From Acidobacteria bacterium UBA2990 (GTDB lineage: Bacteria > Acidobacteriota > Vicinamibacteria > Vicinamibacterales > UBA8438), in the NCBI GenBank assembly GCA_002347025.1, contig DEAE01000031.1, forward strand, positions 1-44,349: a DNA stretch of 44,349 bases. Reading direction: 5' to 3'. This document shows, piece by piece, positions 17,368 through 24,450 of the stretch (the first letter of the stretch is position 1; every line of letters begins with the position of its first letter). The notes under the pieces are model-generated. The model saw only the letters and a program-made list of their open reading frames with translations. It was not told the DNA's origin and did not search any database. Position numbers and translations under genes: made by a program.

Positions 17368-18501
17368 TCAATCCTGAAGACCACCTACACAGGTCGCAGT
17401 GTCCAAGGAAAACGGATTCGGTCCACGTCCTTCTGTAAATGCCTGCTCATCAACACGTCTGCCAACAAGCAAAGCAGGCAGACCATAGTTTCCTTCGTGG
17501 CATCGGGGCTCATAGTAGATTCGATTCTGTTCGTCACTCTGTCGTTTCAATTCCTGCCGGATTGTCCATGGAGCCGTCCACACGGTGGAATCCTCAATCG
17601 TCGCCTCATAGTCGAGCGTGTCTTCGTCTATTCGGGTGTACCGTTCAACAAGCCTCCGATTTTGACCCGAGCCACGAAACGGAAACTTCGGCGAGAAGTT
17701 AGTCGTCTCGACAACCAAGGTGTCGCCTTCCCATCGTCCACGTGAATCCCCATGACGTAATGTAATCTCACTATCCGGGTGACGACCACCTAAATAAACA
17801 ACACGCTGAAACCCCTGCCCCTGTCCTGTGTCATAACCGATAGCTACCGAAGTATCCCCCTGCACGATGCGACGAAACCCATTGAAATCTGGTGTCCGAC
17901 CGGTCATGCAGCGATCCCCTAAGCTCTGGTCCTCTGGACCATCATGACGATTCATACGACCCGTATTGTAGAAGGGCGCAACGTCGAACCTTCGAGGGGA
18001 TGGCGGACCGTATTCTCCACCGACACAACCCCTAGCGCCTGATCGACAGGTCTCTGTATTCCGCAGGAGCATCAAACGCCAGTCTCGTTGGATTTCGATA
18101 TCTCGCTGGGCTTCCGGCGTCAGAGAAGGAAGCCGGCCATTCCCTGGGTCCACAACGAGCGAGGTACGTGGACCAGCTGGTTTCGCTGATGTGTAGACAG
18201 CATTGTAGGCTCCCGCTACGTCTCGGCGTCCATCTTCGCCTCGCGCATTTCGTCCCGGATTAATCATCCGAGCCTCGTCTCGCCTAGTCCGCTCTTCTAT
18301 CGTAGCAAGCTCCCTCTCACCTATCTCGACCGGCCGTTCGAACGGTGTATCGTAAACATCTAACCAGATGCCCTCTAAATTAGGGTGTCCCCAGGGAGTG
18401 GAATTCGGCGCTTGCCCTCCCAGGTGTCCAGTGGCCAGCAAAAACATCACAGCTGCGATCACAGTTGCCGCACCGCATGACTCGAGCAGTCGCCGCATCA
18501 T
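17368..18501 (-). CDS. Exported WEGDTLVV-family protein, member 4
   Basis: A 377-residue exported protein and the close paralogue of the gene at 14440-15579. Shared blocks include G-H-P-N-L-E-G-I-W-L-D-V-Y, N-R-H-D-G-P-E-D-Q-S-L-G-D-R-C-M, T-P-D-F-N-G-F-R-R-I, G-D-T-L-V-V-E-T-T-N-F-S, W-T-A-P-W-T-I-R-Q-E-L-K-R-Q and E-P-R-C-H-E-G-N-Y-G-L. The Cys pair T-C-R-S-G-A-R-G-C-V-G-G matches its paralogue. The start at 18501 follows GGAGG by 8 bases; the frame extends 23 codons further without a better site. It is the first gene of the leftward operon with member 3 and DUF6152. Function unknown. Confidence 0.88.
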   Translation of the reverse strand: MMRRLLESCGAATVIAAVMFLLATGHLGGQAPNSTPWGHPNLEGIWLDVYDTPFERPVEIGERELATIEERTRRDEARMINPGRNARGEDGRRDVAGAYNAVYTSAKPAGPRTSLVVDPGNGRLPSLTPEAQRDIEIQRDWRLMLLRNTETCRSGARGCVGGEYGPPSPRRFDVAPFYNTGRMNRHDGPEDQSLGDRCMTGRTPDFNGFRRIVQGDTSVAIGYDTGQGQGFQRVVYLGGRHPDSEITLRHGDSRGRWEGDTLVVETTNFSPKFPFRGSGQNRRLVERYTRIDEDTLDYEATIEDSTVWTAPWTIRQELKRQSDEQNRIYYEPRCHEGNYGLPALLVGRRVDEQAFTEGRGPNPFSLDTATCVGGLQD

Positions 18502-18668
18502 TTCAATACCTCCAAGGTCGCGACTGGTCTCGGGGGCACAACACGACACCCCTATCCCCTGCCGCCTCAAGGCTCTTCTTTTCGAATTATCCGAACTATA
18601 CGGGCCCAGGCTCAGACTGTCAAAACCATATCAACCGAAAGCCACAAGGGACAAGCCCGCTATCTAAC

Positions 18669-20297
18669 TCAGTCGTCACCATTTTCCCAACCACATGCTT
18701 CTGGCCACTCTTGGCTACACGCCCGCGCGTAGAGTCCTGAAGGCGAAAGATTCTCAAGTGGACCTTTGGTACCACGCAGCACAATGGGCCAATCCACCAA
18801 GGTCGGAAGATCCTGTTGGAATTGACCAACTTCATCATTAGCTCCTTTTAAGTTCACACAGGCCGCCTCAAAGCTCAAGTCACAACCCTGCTGTAGCAAG
18901 GCTCTAACCTCTGCAAGGCGAATCCAGGGCCTCTCTGTGATGGGGTGGGGCCATGTAGAGCGAAGAATCCCAGCCTCATTACAAGCCCAACCAGAACCGC
19001 TATCGCAGAACCTCCGCTGCATATCCGTCAGGTATCGGCAAGCGCCTGGTCGTTGGTCACGACAGGCTTTCTGCCAGAACGGCACCCACTGTCCAGGATG
19101 CTCATCTCCCAAAGCCCGAGCAGCCGTCATCCCCGTGAACACCAGCAGCCAAATCCCGAGGCAAACCAAACCAGGCCGGCTTGCATCGGCCTTGTAGCCT
19201 CCCCAGGACAAGAATCCAGGCTTAAACTGCCATCGCCGAAGAGTGCTGGAGCGACCCAACCGGTCTAGTAATTGGACCGATAAATTCAGCACAGGCACCT
19301 GTAACAGCTTGTCGTAGACCGGGGGCACACCAGCCTGGCTGAGCAAGGAATAGAGCCCCACCGTAGTTAACCCATAAAGGATCCCAAACATTAAGCGACC
19401 TAGTTCCGTTTTCGGCGCAGTGGAGGGATCAGTAAACAACAAATGCATCCCTAGAAAAACGGCAATCGGAATATAGGAGTCGTAAAAAAAGTAGACTCCT
19501 GTTACTCCAAAATAGATCAACCCGAACACATATGTGGCCACTACTGCGGATAGTGTCATCGAGGCCACACCGAAGAAATATTGCCCAGGCAGTGCCACTA
19601 GAAACAGGACGAGATAAACGTGAGGCGGATAGAACTGCGATGTCGCAATGTCCTGAGCCCATGTAATTTCGGTATTCTCCGTAAGAATTAAGGCTAGTGA
19701 AAAGACCGCGAGTGGAAACGAAGACGGATTAAAGATATGGACACGCTGTCCATCCCTACTCCAGTGGATCAGCTCTTTCACCAAGAATCCGAACGCCACC
19801 AACAAGAATTGCAAATAGAACCAATCATCCCTGAACCAGAGAAACAGATTGACACTAAAAATGACAGGAAAAGGTCCGAACCCGAGGATAAAACGGTCCC
19901 GTCGTGACCAGCAAAGAAGCATGTTAAAGCCGTAGGCGAACACCAACTGGGCTAAGATTAGGAAGGCGGAGTCGTAGAGAGGGCTCCAGTACCATCCCCA
20001 GTAGAGGAAAAAGAGTCCCTGCGCCAAGGCTTGCACAAAGTGCTGTTTGCGTAGAGCGACCTTCAACTCAAAAGTACGGCCCGCCCCCTGCGCCGAGCTA
20101 AATAGCACACCCGCCCAGAGTAGAAGCAACAGGCTCGCACCGAAAAAAGACCACTGGAATGCTAGGTGCAGCCGAACAGCCTCTAACAACCCGAAACTGC
20201 CGAGCCACAGCGCACACACACCGACTAGGCAGGCGGCCTGGGTGGGCAACAATCGCACCACTTGGTTCTCGGCCTGCTCAGATGGCATCGAAGGCAT
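18669..20297 (-). CDS. NqrB/RnfD-like (UnbU-like) membrane protein with Cys-rich Sel1-like tail
   Basis: A 542-residue protein in two parts. Residues 15 to about 400 are polytopic, with about ten hydrophobic segments, and contain I-F-N-P-S-S-F-P-L-A and L-F-T-D-P-S-T-A-P-K-T, which resemble the NqrB/RnfD electron-transport subunits and the related UnbU proteins. The S-G-A-T type motif that carries covalent FMN in NqrB and RnfD is not visible. The last 130 residues are soluble and hold four C-x7-C units, each ending Ala-Cys (starting C-R-D-Q, C-D-S-G, C-D-L-S, C-S-Q-E), like Cys-rich Sel1/Hcp repeats. The start is uncertain: a TTG at 20351 extends the frame 18 codons, but the ATG at 20297 has AGGT upstream. 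It is divergent from a PQQ dehydrogenase gene. Confidence 0.8.
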   Translation of the reverse strand: MPSMPSEQAENQVVRLLPTQAACLVGVCALWLGSFGLLEAVRLHLAFQWSFFGASLLLLLWAGVLFSSAQGAGRTFELKVALRKQHFVQALAQGLFFLYWGWYWSPLYDSAFLILAQLVFAYGFNMLLCWSRRDRFILGFGPFPVIFSVNLFLWFRDDWFYLQFLLVAFGFLVKELIHWSRDGQRVHIFNPSSFPLAVFSLALILTENTEITWAQDIATSQFYPPHVYLVLFLVALPGQYFFGVASMTLSAVVATYVFGLIYFGVTGVYFFYDSYIPIAVFLGMHLLFTDPSTAPKTELGRLMFGILYGLTTVGLYSLLSQAGVPPVYDKLLQVPVLNLSVQLLDRLGRSSTLRRWQFKPGFLSWGGYKADASRPGLVCLGIWLLVFTGMTAARALGDEHPGQWVPFWQKACRDQRPGACRYLTDMQRRFCDSGSGWACNEAGILRSTWPHPITERPWIRLAEVRALLQQGCDLSFEAACVNLKGANDEVGQFQQDLPTLVDWPIVLRGTKGPLENLSPSGLYARACSQEWPEACGWENGDD

Positions 20298-20368
20298 GCA
20301 GTGACCTATGTTCTGGGGTTTATCGCTCACAGGGCCGTTGTCAGTCCCCAATTTGTTGAGCTAAGAGG

Positions 20369-20376
20369 TATATAGT
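20369..20376. promoter_or_regulatory. Shared AT-rich -10-like box between divergent redox genes
   Basis: TATATAGT at 20369-20376 can serve as a -10 in both directions (TATATA leftward, TATAGT rightward) in the short region between the membrane-protein gene and the PQQ dehydrogenase gene. No good -35 boxes were found, so support is weak. Confidence 0.25.
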
Positions 20377-20439
20377 GCCATGGTTGCGATAAGACTTACT
20401 TGCGACTTTTCGAGCCAGGATTAAGGAAGAAGCAACGCC

Positions 20440-22248
20440 ATGAGAATATTTAAAGGCCAATGGGGCCATCTAGCAGTAGCACTCATCATCGTTGCCAACA
20501 GTAACCAACCACAGGCCACCGAGCAGCAAGCTCAAACGAGCGTAACAGGCGCGCCACCCACAATCAGCACCGCCGTTTCTAATACGGACTGGGCCAGTCA
20601 CAACCTCGACCCGTATAACCAACGGTTTTCAGACCTCGACCAAATTGACACCAGCACGGTCAGTGAACTTCAGCCGCGATGGAGGTTCAACGTCGAGCCT
20701 GGGCTCAACGTTGGCCAAGTCACTCCGCTCGTTGTCAAGGGTGTCATGTACCTGCACGCCGGCTCAACCATATTGGCTATCAACGCAGAAACCGGCCAAT
20801 CCATCTGGTCGCTCAAGGTAAATGGCCTTCCCGGTGGACCGGTCCGTGGCCCCCTTTTTGCTGCTGGCACCCTCTACACGTACCACGGCGACAAGCTCGT
20901 CGCAACCGACGCCCAATCCGGGCAACTAGTCGAGACCTTTGGCACTGGAGGTGTCCTTCCGATCTTCGGGCTCGCTCTGGAAAAGAAGTATCCGGACACC
21001 TATCCACCGGGCTTTGACGCCTCATCGCTTAATTACAGGATCAACAGCTCGCCCGCATATCACGACAACACACTCTATGTCGGTTCTGCTATTTCCGAAG
21101 GCAATATCCCCGGTGGGCTAGTAGTTGCCGCCGATGCTACAACCGGGGACATCAAATGGGTCTTCAATACCATCCCACAACGCCCCCAAGACGAGGGTTG
21201 GGACCTCGCTAACCCAACATGGGGCGACGGCAAGCGGGTCGGGGCAGGCATCTGGACACAACCCGCCATAGATTCGGAACTGGGCCTACTCTACTTCAAC
21301 ACCGCGAATCCCAATCCCCCCTATGACGGGTCTGCTCGACCTGGAGCTAACCTATTCACGAATTCAACGATCGCTCTCGATCTTGAAACAGGAGCCCTAA
21401 GGTGGCATTACCAGACGATCCATCACGACCTCTGGGACTGGGACAACGTGACTGGTCCAGTGCTCTTCGACATCAAGCATAACGGTCAACTCATCAAAGG
21501 AGTCGGCGCCGCTGGAAAAAACTGCTTGCTCTACCTCTGGCACCGAGAGACCGGGGAACCGATCAACCCCATGGTCGAAACTCTCGTCCCAACCGAAACC
21601 AACGTTCCAGGTGAGGTGGTCTATCCCACACAGCCGATTCCCCATAATGCCAGGGGCGTCCCCCTTGCACCATTCTGTGCAACATATCTCGACCTGAACG
21701 ATCCAGAGTTGCAGACACAGGCTCGACAAATGTACACACCTTACTCGACAAACGAGCACTACATCGTCGCCCACGGAGGCTCCAGCTTCGGCTCCCCTTC
21801 ATTCAGCCCCCAAACTGGTCTCCTGTATATCACTGGCAAGAATGCAGGGGTCTCGTTACTCGTTAAACCACTAGGTGACAGTCTGAAATTAGGCGAAGGC
21901 GGGGGCCACCAAAAGAATTTCACTGAAATCAGTCGAATACCCTCATACACACCCACAACCACACTGACCGCCTACGAGCCAGCAACGGGAAGAGACATCT
22001 GGCAACAGGTCCTCCCTGCAGTTACTTTCGGGGCTTCAAGCGGGAGTTTGGCCACTGCAGGAGGATTGATATTTCAGGGGACAGAGAACGGCGGGTTTTA
22101 TGCATTCCACGCCGGAACGGGTGAGCAACTTTTCCATCACGACGCAGGTCGAACGCTTCGTTCTAGCCCTCTAACATATGAAATAAATGGAACACAGTAC
22201 GTGGGGGTAGTCGCATCTAGCACAATTTTGGCGTTCGCGCTGCCATAG
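20440..22248 (+). CDS. PQQ-dependent alcohol dehydrogenase-like protein
   Basis: A 602-residue exported beta-propeller of the quinoprotein dehydrogenase class. An N-terminal hydrophobic segment (residues 9-20) is followed by N-L-D-P-Y-N-Q-R-F-S-D-L and repeated tryptophan-docking units such as E-T-G-Q-S-I-W, T-G-D-I-K-W-V-F, E-T-G-A-L-R-W-H-Y and T-G-R-D-I-W-Q. H-H-D-L-W-D-W-D lies in the position typical of methanol/alcohol dehydrogenases. No C-x-x-C-H heme site and no adjacent disulfide Cys pair are seen, so electrons would pass to a separate acceptor. AAGGAAGAAG precedes the ATG. The neighbours suggest periplasmic oxidation of an organic substrate, identity unknown. Confidence 0.88.
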   Translation: MRIFKGQWGHLAVALIIVANSNQPQATEQQAQTSVTGAPPTISTAVSNTDWASHNLDPYNQRFSDLDQIDTSTVSELQPRWRFNVEPGLNVGQVTPLVVKGVMYLHAGSTILAINAETGQSIWSLKVNGLPGGPVRGPLFAAGTLYTYHGDKLVATDAQSGQLVETFGTGGVLPIFGLALEKKYPDTYPPGFDASSLNYRINSSPAYHDNTLYVGSAISEGNIPGGLVVAADATTGDIKWVFNTIPQRPQDEGWDLANPTWGDGKRVGAGIWTQPAIDSELGLLYFNTANPNPPYDGSARPGANLFTNSTIALDLETGALRWHYQTIHHDLWDWDNVTGPVLFDIKHNGQLIKGVGAAGKNCLLYLWHRETGEPINPMVETLVPTETNVPGEVVYPTQPIPHNARGVPLAPFCATYLDLNDPELQTQARQMYTPYSTNEHYIVAHGGSSFGSPSFSPQTGLLYITGKNAGVSLLVKPLGDSLKLGEGGGHQKNFTEISRIPSYTPTTTLTAYEPATGRDIWQQVLPAVTFGASSGSLATAGGLIFQGTENGGFYAFHAGTGEQLFHHDAGRTLRSSPLTYEINGTQYVGVVASSTILAFALP

Positions 22249-22331
22249 CAACTTGTCCCTGAAGATTAGGTATCACAACATCCCAATTCCCAATCATTGC
22301 GTCAAAGCGAAGATCCGACGTGAGCAAGCTA

Positions 22332-22360
22332 TTCCCGGAAAAGCTCTACTTCAATATAAT
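22332..22360 (+). promoter_or_regulatory. Candidate promoter for the NIPSNAP gene
   Basis: A perfect TATAAT at 22355-22360 lies 17 bases after TTCCCG (22332-22337), a 3/6 match to the -35 consensus. The predicted leader is about 80 bases. It would separate the NIPSNAP gene from the PQQ dehydrogenase gene upstream. Confidence 0.42.
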
Positions 22361-22449
22361 GGCCCGATAGAAATTAGAACAATGTAGGTCCACGGCGGAG
22401 ACGGACACCATTTTCGCGACTTCTGATCGCGTCTAGAGAAGGAAACACT

Positions 22450-22920
22450 ATGAAGAAGGCTATTCTCACCATGTTGGTGGGCTGTGGATTAAGTACCACG
22501 GTTTACACACAATCAAGCCCGGCTCCTTGCGGCCCATCTGGCGATCTATCCAACGAGCTGTCGACAAACGTCGCCTCAGACTCCCGCTGCTTCGAGATCC
22601 GGATGTACACAGCAGACACCGCACGAGACGGCGGCGGTGATTACGACCGAGCCATCGACGAGTTACATCAGCGCTTCCGTGAAAAAGAGGTCGCTATTTT
22701 CGAGAAACATGGCGCGGAAATCGTAGCGGTTTGGCAGAACCTCGACAATCCCAACACCTTGGTCTGGATGCTGGCCTATCGTAACCGTGCCCACCGGACA
22801 GAAGTCTGGGACGCATTTAGAGCTGACCCGGAGTGGGCGGCCCTACGAGAGAAATATCCCGTCCCGGTCGACGCCAACGTATTCATGCTAAGCGCAACAG
22901 ACTACTCAGCCCTCAAGTAA
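22450..22920 (+). CDS. Exported NIPSNAP-family protein
   Basis: A 156-residue protein with a signal sequence (M-K-K-A-I-L-T-M-L-V-G) and then a NIPSNAP-type dimeric alpha/beta-barrel domain: C-F-E-I-R-M-Y-T, F-R-E-K-E-V-A-I-F-E-K-H-G, L-V-W-M-L-A-Y-R and W-D-A-F-R-A-D-P-E-W. The domain is related to antibiotic-biosynthesis-monooxygenase folds; no catalytic activity is established for most members. Cys residues in the mature N-terminus (A-P-C-G-P and S-R-C-F-E) could form a disulfide. A strong AAGGAAA site precedes the ATG. It lies 78 bases before the dienelactone hydrolase gene, probably in the same transcript, ended by the terminator at 23891. Confidence 0.88.
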   Translation: MKKAILTMLVGCGLSTTVYTQSSPAPCGPSGDLSNELSTNVASDSRCFEIRMYTADTARDGGGDYDRAIDELHQRFREKEVAIFEKHGAEIVAVWQNLDNPNTLVWMLAYRNRAHRTEVWDAFRADPEWAALREKYPVPVDANVFMLSATDYSALK

Positions 22921-22998
22921 CAAGATCTTTGACTTGTCCCAAGCTGGCTCAAAAGTTGGTTTAGTGGACACGAGTAAACCCAGCCAGAGGAGAAAACT

Positions 22999-23874
22999 AT
23001 GTGCGACGAACTCACTCAACAAGATGCTGACGATTTCCTTCGCCGTTCAGGTATGACCCGGCGCCAGTTTGGGAAACTGTCTGCCGCCGCCGGCATGGCG
23101 GTAATGTTTCCGCCGGTAGCCAACGCGCAGGCTGTTACAGAAACGGATATAGAGATCACCACTCCAGATGGTGTAGCGGACTGCTATTTTGTCCATCCAG
23201 CCAGTGGCCAGCATCCGGCCGTTCTCGTCTGGCCGGACATCCTCGGGCTCAGGCCAGCCAAAAGAGCAATGGGCATGCGCTTGGCACAGTCTGGTTACTC
23301 CGTGTTGGTTGTAAATCCGTTTTATCGTGACGCACGGTCACCAGTCGTCGAAGAGGGCGCTACATTTGGACAGCCTGAAACTCGCGAGATTGTCCTGCCA
23401 ATGGCCCGCAACCTTAATGCGGACACCCACTTTACCGATGCTCGAGCTTTCGTCGGGTTTTTGGACCAGCAGGCAGCCGTGGATACGAACCGAAAAATGG
23501 GAACTACAGGTTACTGCATGGGTGGGCCCATGGTCATGCGTACAGTGGCCGCGGTACCAGATCGCCTTGGAGCCGGTGCCACTTTCCATGGTGGTGGGTT
23601 GGCCACTGATGCCGACAATAGTCCCCATCGCCTGATCCCTGACACAACGGCTCACATGCTGCACTGCGTGGCTGCCAACGACGACGAAAATAACCCAGAC
23701 GCCAAGAATATCCTTCGGGATGCTTACGCATCGGCTAGCCTACCAGCAGAAATAGAGGTCTACGAGGGCACCCTTCATGGGTGGTGTCCTCCAGATTCAG
23801 CGGTCTACAACGAAGCTCAGGCTGAAAGAGCGTGGAGTCGCCTGCTGGTCCTCCTTGAAACGGCTTTGGGGTAG
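22999..23874 (+). CDS. Dienelactone hydrolase family protein with Tat signal
   Basis: A 291-residue alpha/beta hydrolase. T-R-R-Q-F-G-K at residues 20-26 followed by A-A-A-G-M-A-V-M is a twin-arginine signal, cleaved near A-N-A-Q. The nucleophile is Cys173 in G-Y-C-M-G-G, the acid is Asp228 or Asp229 in A-N-D-D-E, and the base is His260 in T-L-H-G-W-C. This Cys-Asp-His triad is the dienelactone hydrolase pattern, known from hydrolysis of cyclic dienelactones in chloroaromatic breakdown, though many members act on other esters. Periplasmic export is less usual. AGAGGAG precedes the ATG. Confidence 0.92.
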   Translation: MCDELTQQDADDFLRRSGMTRRQFGKLSAAAGMAVMFPPVANAQAVTETDIEITTPDGVADCYFVHPASGQHPAVLVWPDILGLRPAKRAMGMRLAQSGYSVLVVNPFYRDARSPVVEEGATFGQPETREIVLPMARNLNADTHFTDARAFVGFLDQQAAVDTNRKMGTTGYCMGGPMVMRTVAAVPDRLGAGATFHGGGLATDADNSPHRLIPDTTAHMLHCVAANDDENNPDAKNILRDAYASASLPAEIEVYEGTLHGWCPPDSAVYNEAQAERAWSRLLVLLETALG

Positions 23875-23890
23875 AAATTACAGCTTCCCA

Positions 23891-23941
23891 CCAGAGACTG
23901 GCCAGACAGGCCGGCCAGTCTCTGGCCTTAACCTTTTAATT
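23891..23941 (+). terminator. Strong rho-independent terminator
   Basis: A perfect 13-base stem pairs 23891-23903 (CCAGAGACTGGCC) with 23913-23925 across a 9-base loop. The T-rich run CCTTAACCTTTTAATT follows. It lies 16 bases after the dienelactone hydrolase stop codon. Confidence 0.88.
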
Positions 23942-24014
23942 GATAGGGACATCAGATCTAGACCGGCATCATCGCCACATCGAGAGTGCCATTTCAAAAC
24001 AGAAAGCACTACTT

Positions 24015-24299
24015 ATGCCGAAATACGTAATCGAGCGAGAAATTCCAGGGGCTGGACAGTTAACCCCAGAGGAGTTACATGGGGTCGCTGACACTTCGTG
24101 CCAAGTCCTGAAACACCTCGGCACCGACATCCAGTGGCTACACAGCTATGTGACTGACGATAAAGTCTACTGCGTATACATCGCACCCAGTGAAGAACTA
24201 ATTCGGGAACACGCTAAGCTTGGCAAGTTCCCAGCCAACTCAATCTCGGAAGTCAGCTCTGTCATTGACCCGACGACGAGGGAACCGAGACCCAACTGA
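24015..24299 (+). CDS. DUF4242 / SCO4226-type small protein
   Basis: A 94-residue cytoplasmic protein beginning M-P-K-Y-V-I-E-R-E-I-P-G-A-G, followed by L-H-G-V-A-D-T-S, I-Q-W-L-H-S-Y-V and K-V-Y-C-V-Y-I-A-P-S-E-E-L-I-R-E-H-A. These are the hallmark blocks of DUF4242, a small ferredoxin-like fold whose Streptomyces member SCO4226 binds nickel. The His in I-R-E-H-A and the Cys in Y-C-V-Y match the conserved positions. The frame is open back to 23940, but the family start is the ATG at 24015. It follows the terminator at 23891-23941, so it probably has its own promoter. Role unknown. Confidence 0.88.
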   Translation: MPKYVIEREIPGAGQLTPEELHGVADTSCQVLKHLGTDIQWLHSYVTDDKVYCVYIAPSEELIREHAKLGKFPANSISEVSSVIDPTTREPRPN

Positions 24300-24450
24300 C
24301 CCAAAGACCTCCAAGACTCCCATAACTTCGCCACTCATCCTAAGACAGAACTACGCCGTTCTCTATCCGAACGACGCCGATAGTCTCAGTTAGTAGCGAA
24401 TGGCGGCTTGGTGGCACAGCCAGTCCGAGAATTCCGTGTACTTCTTCTCT

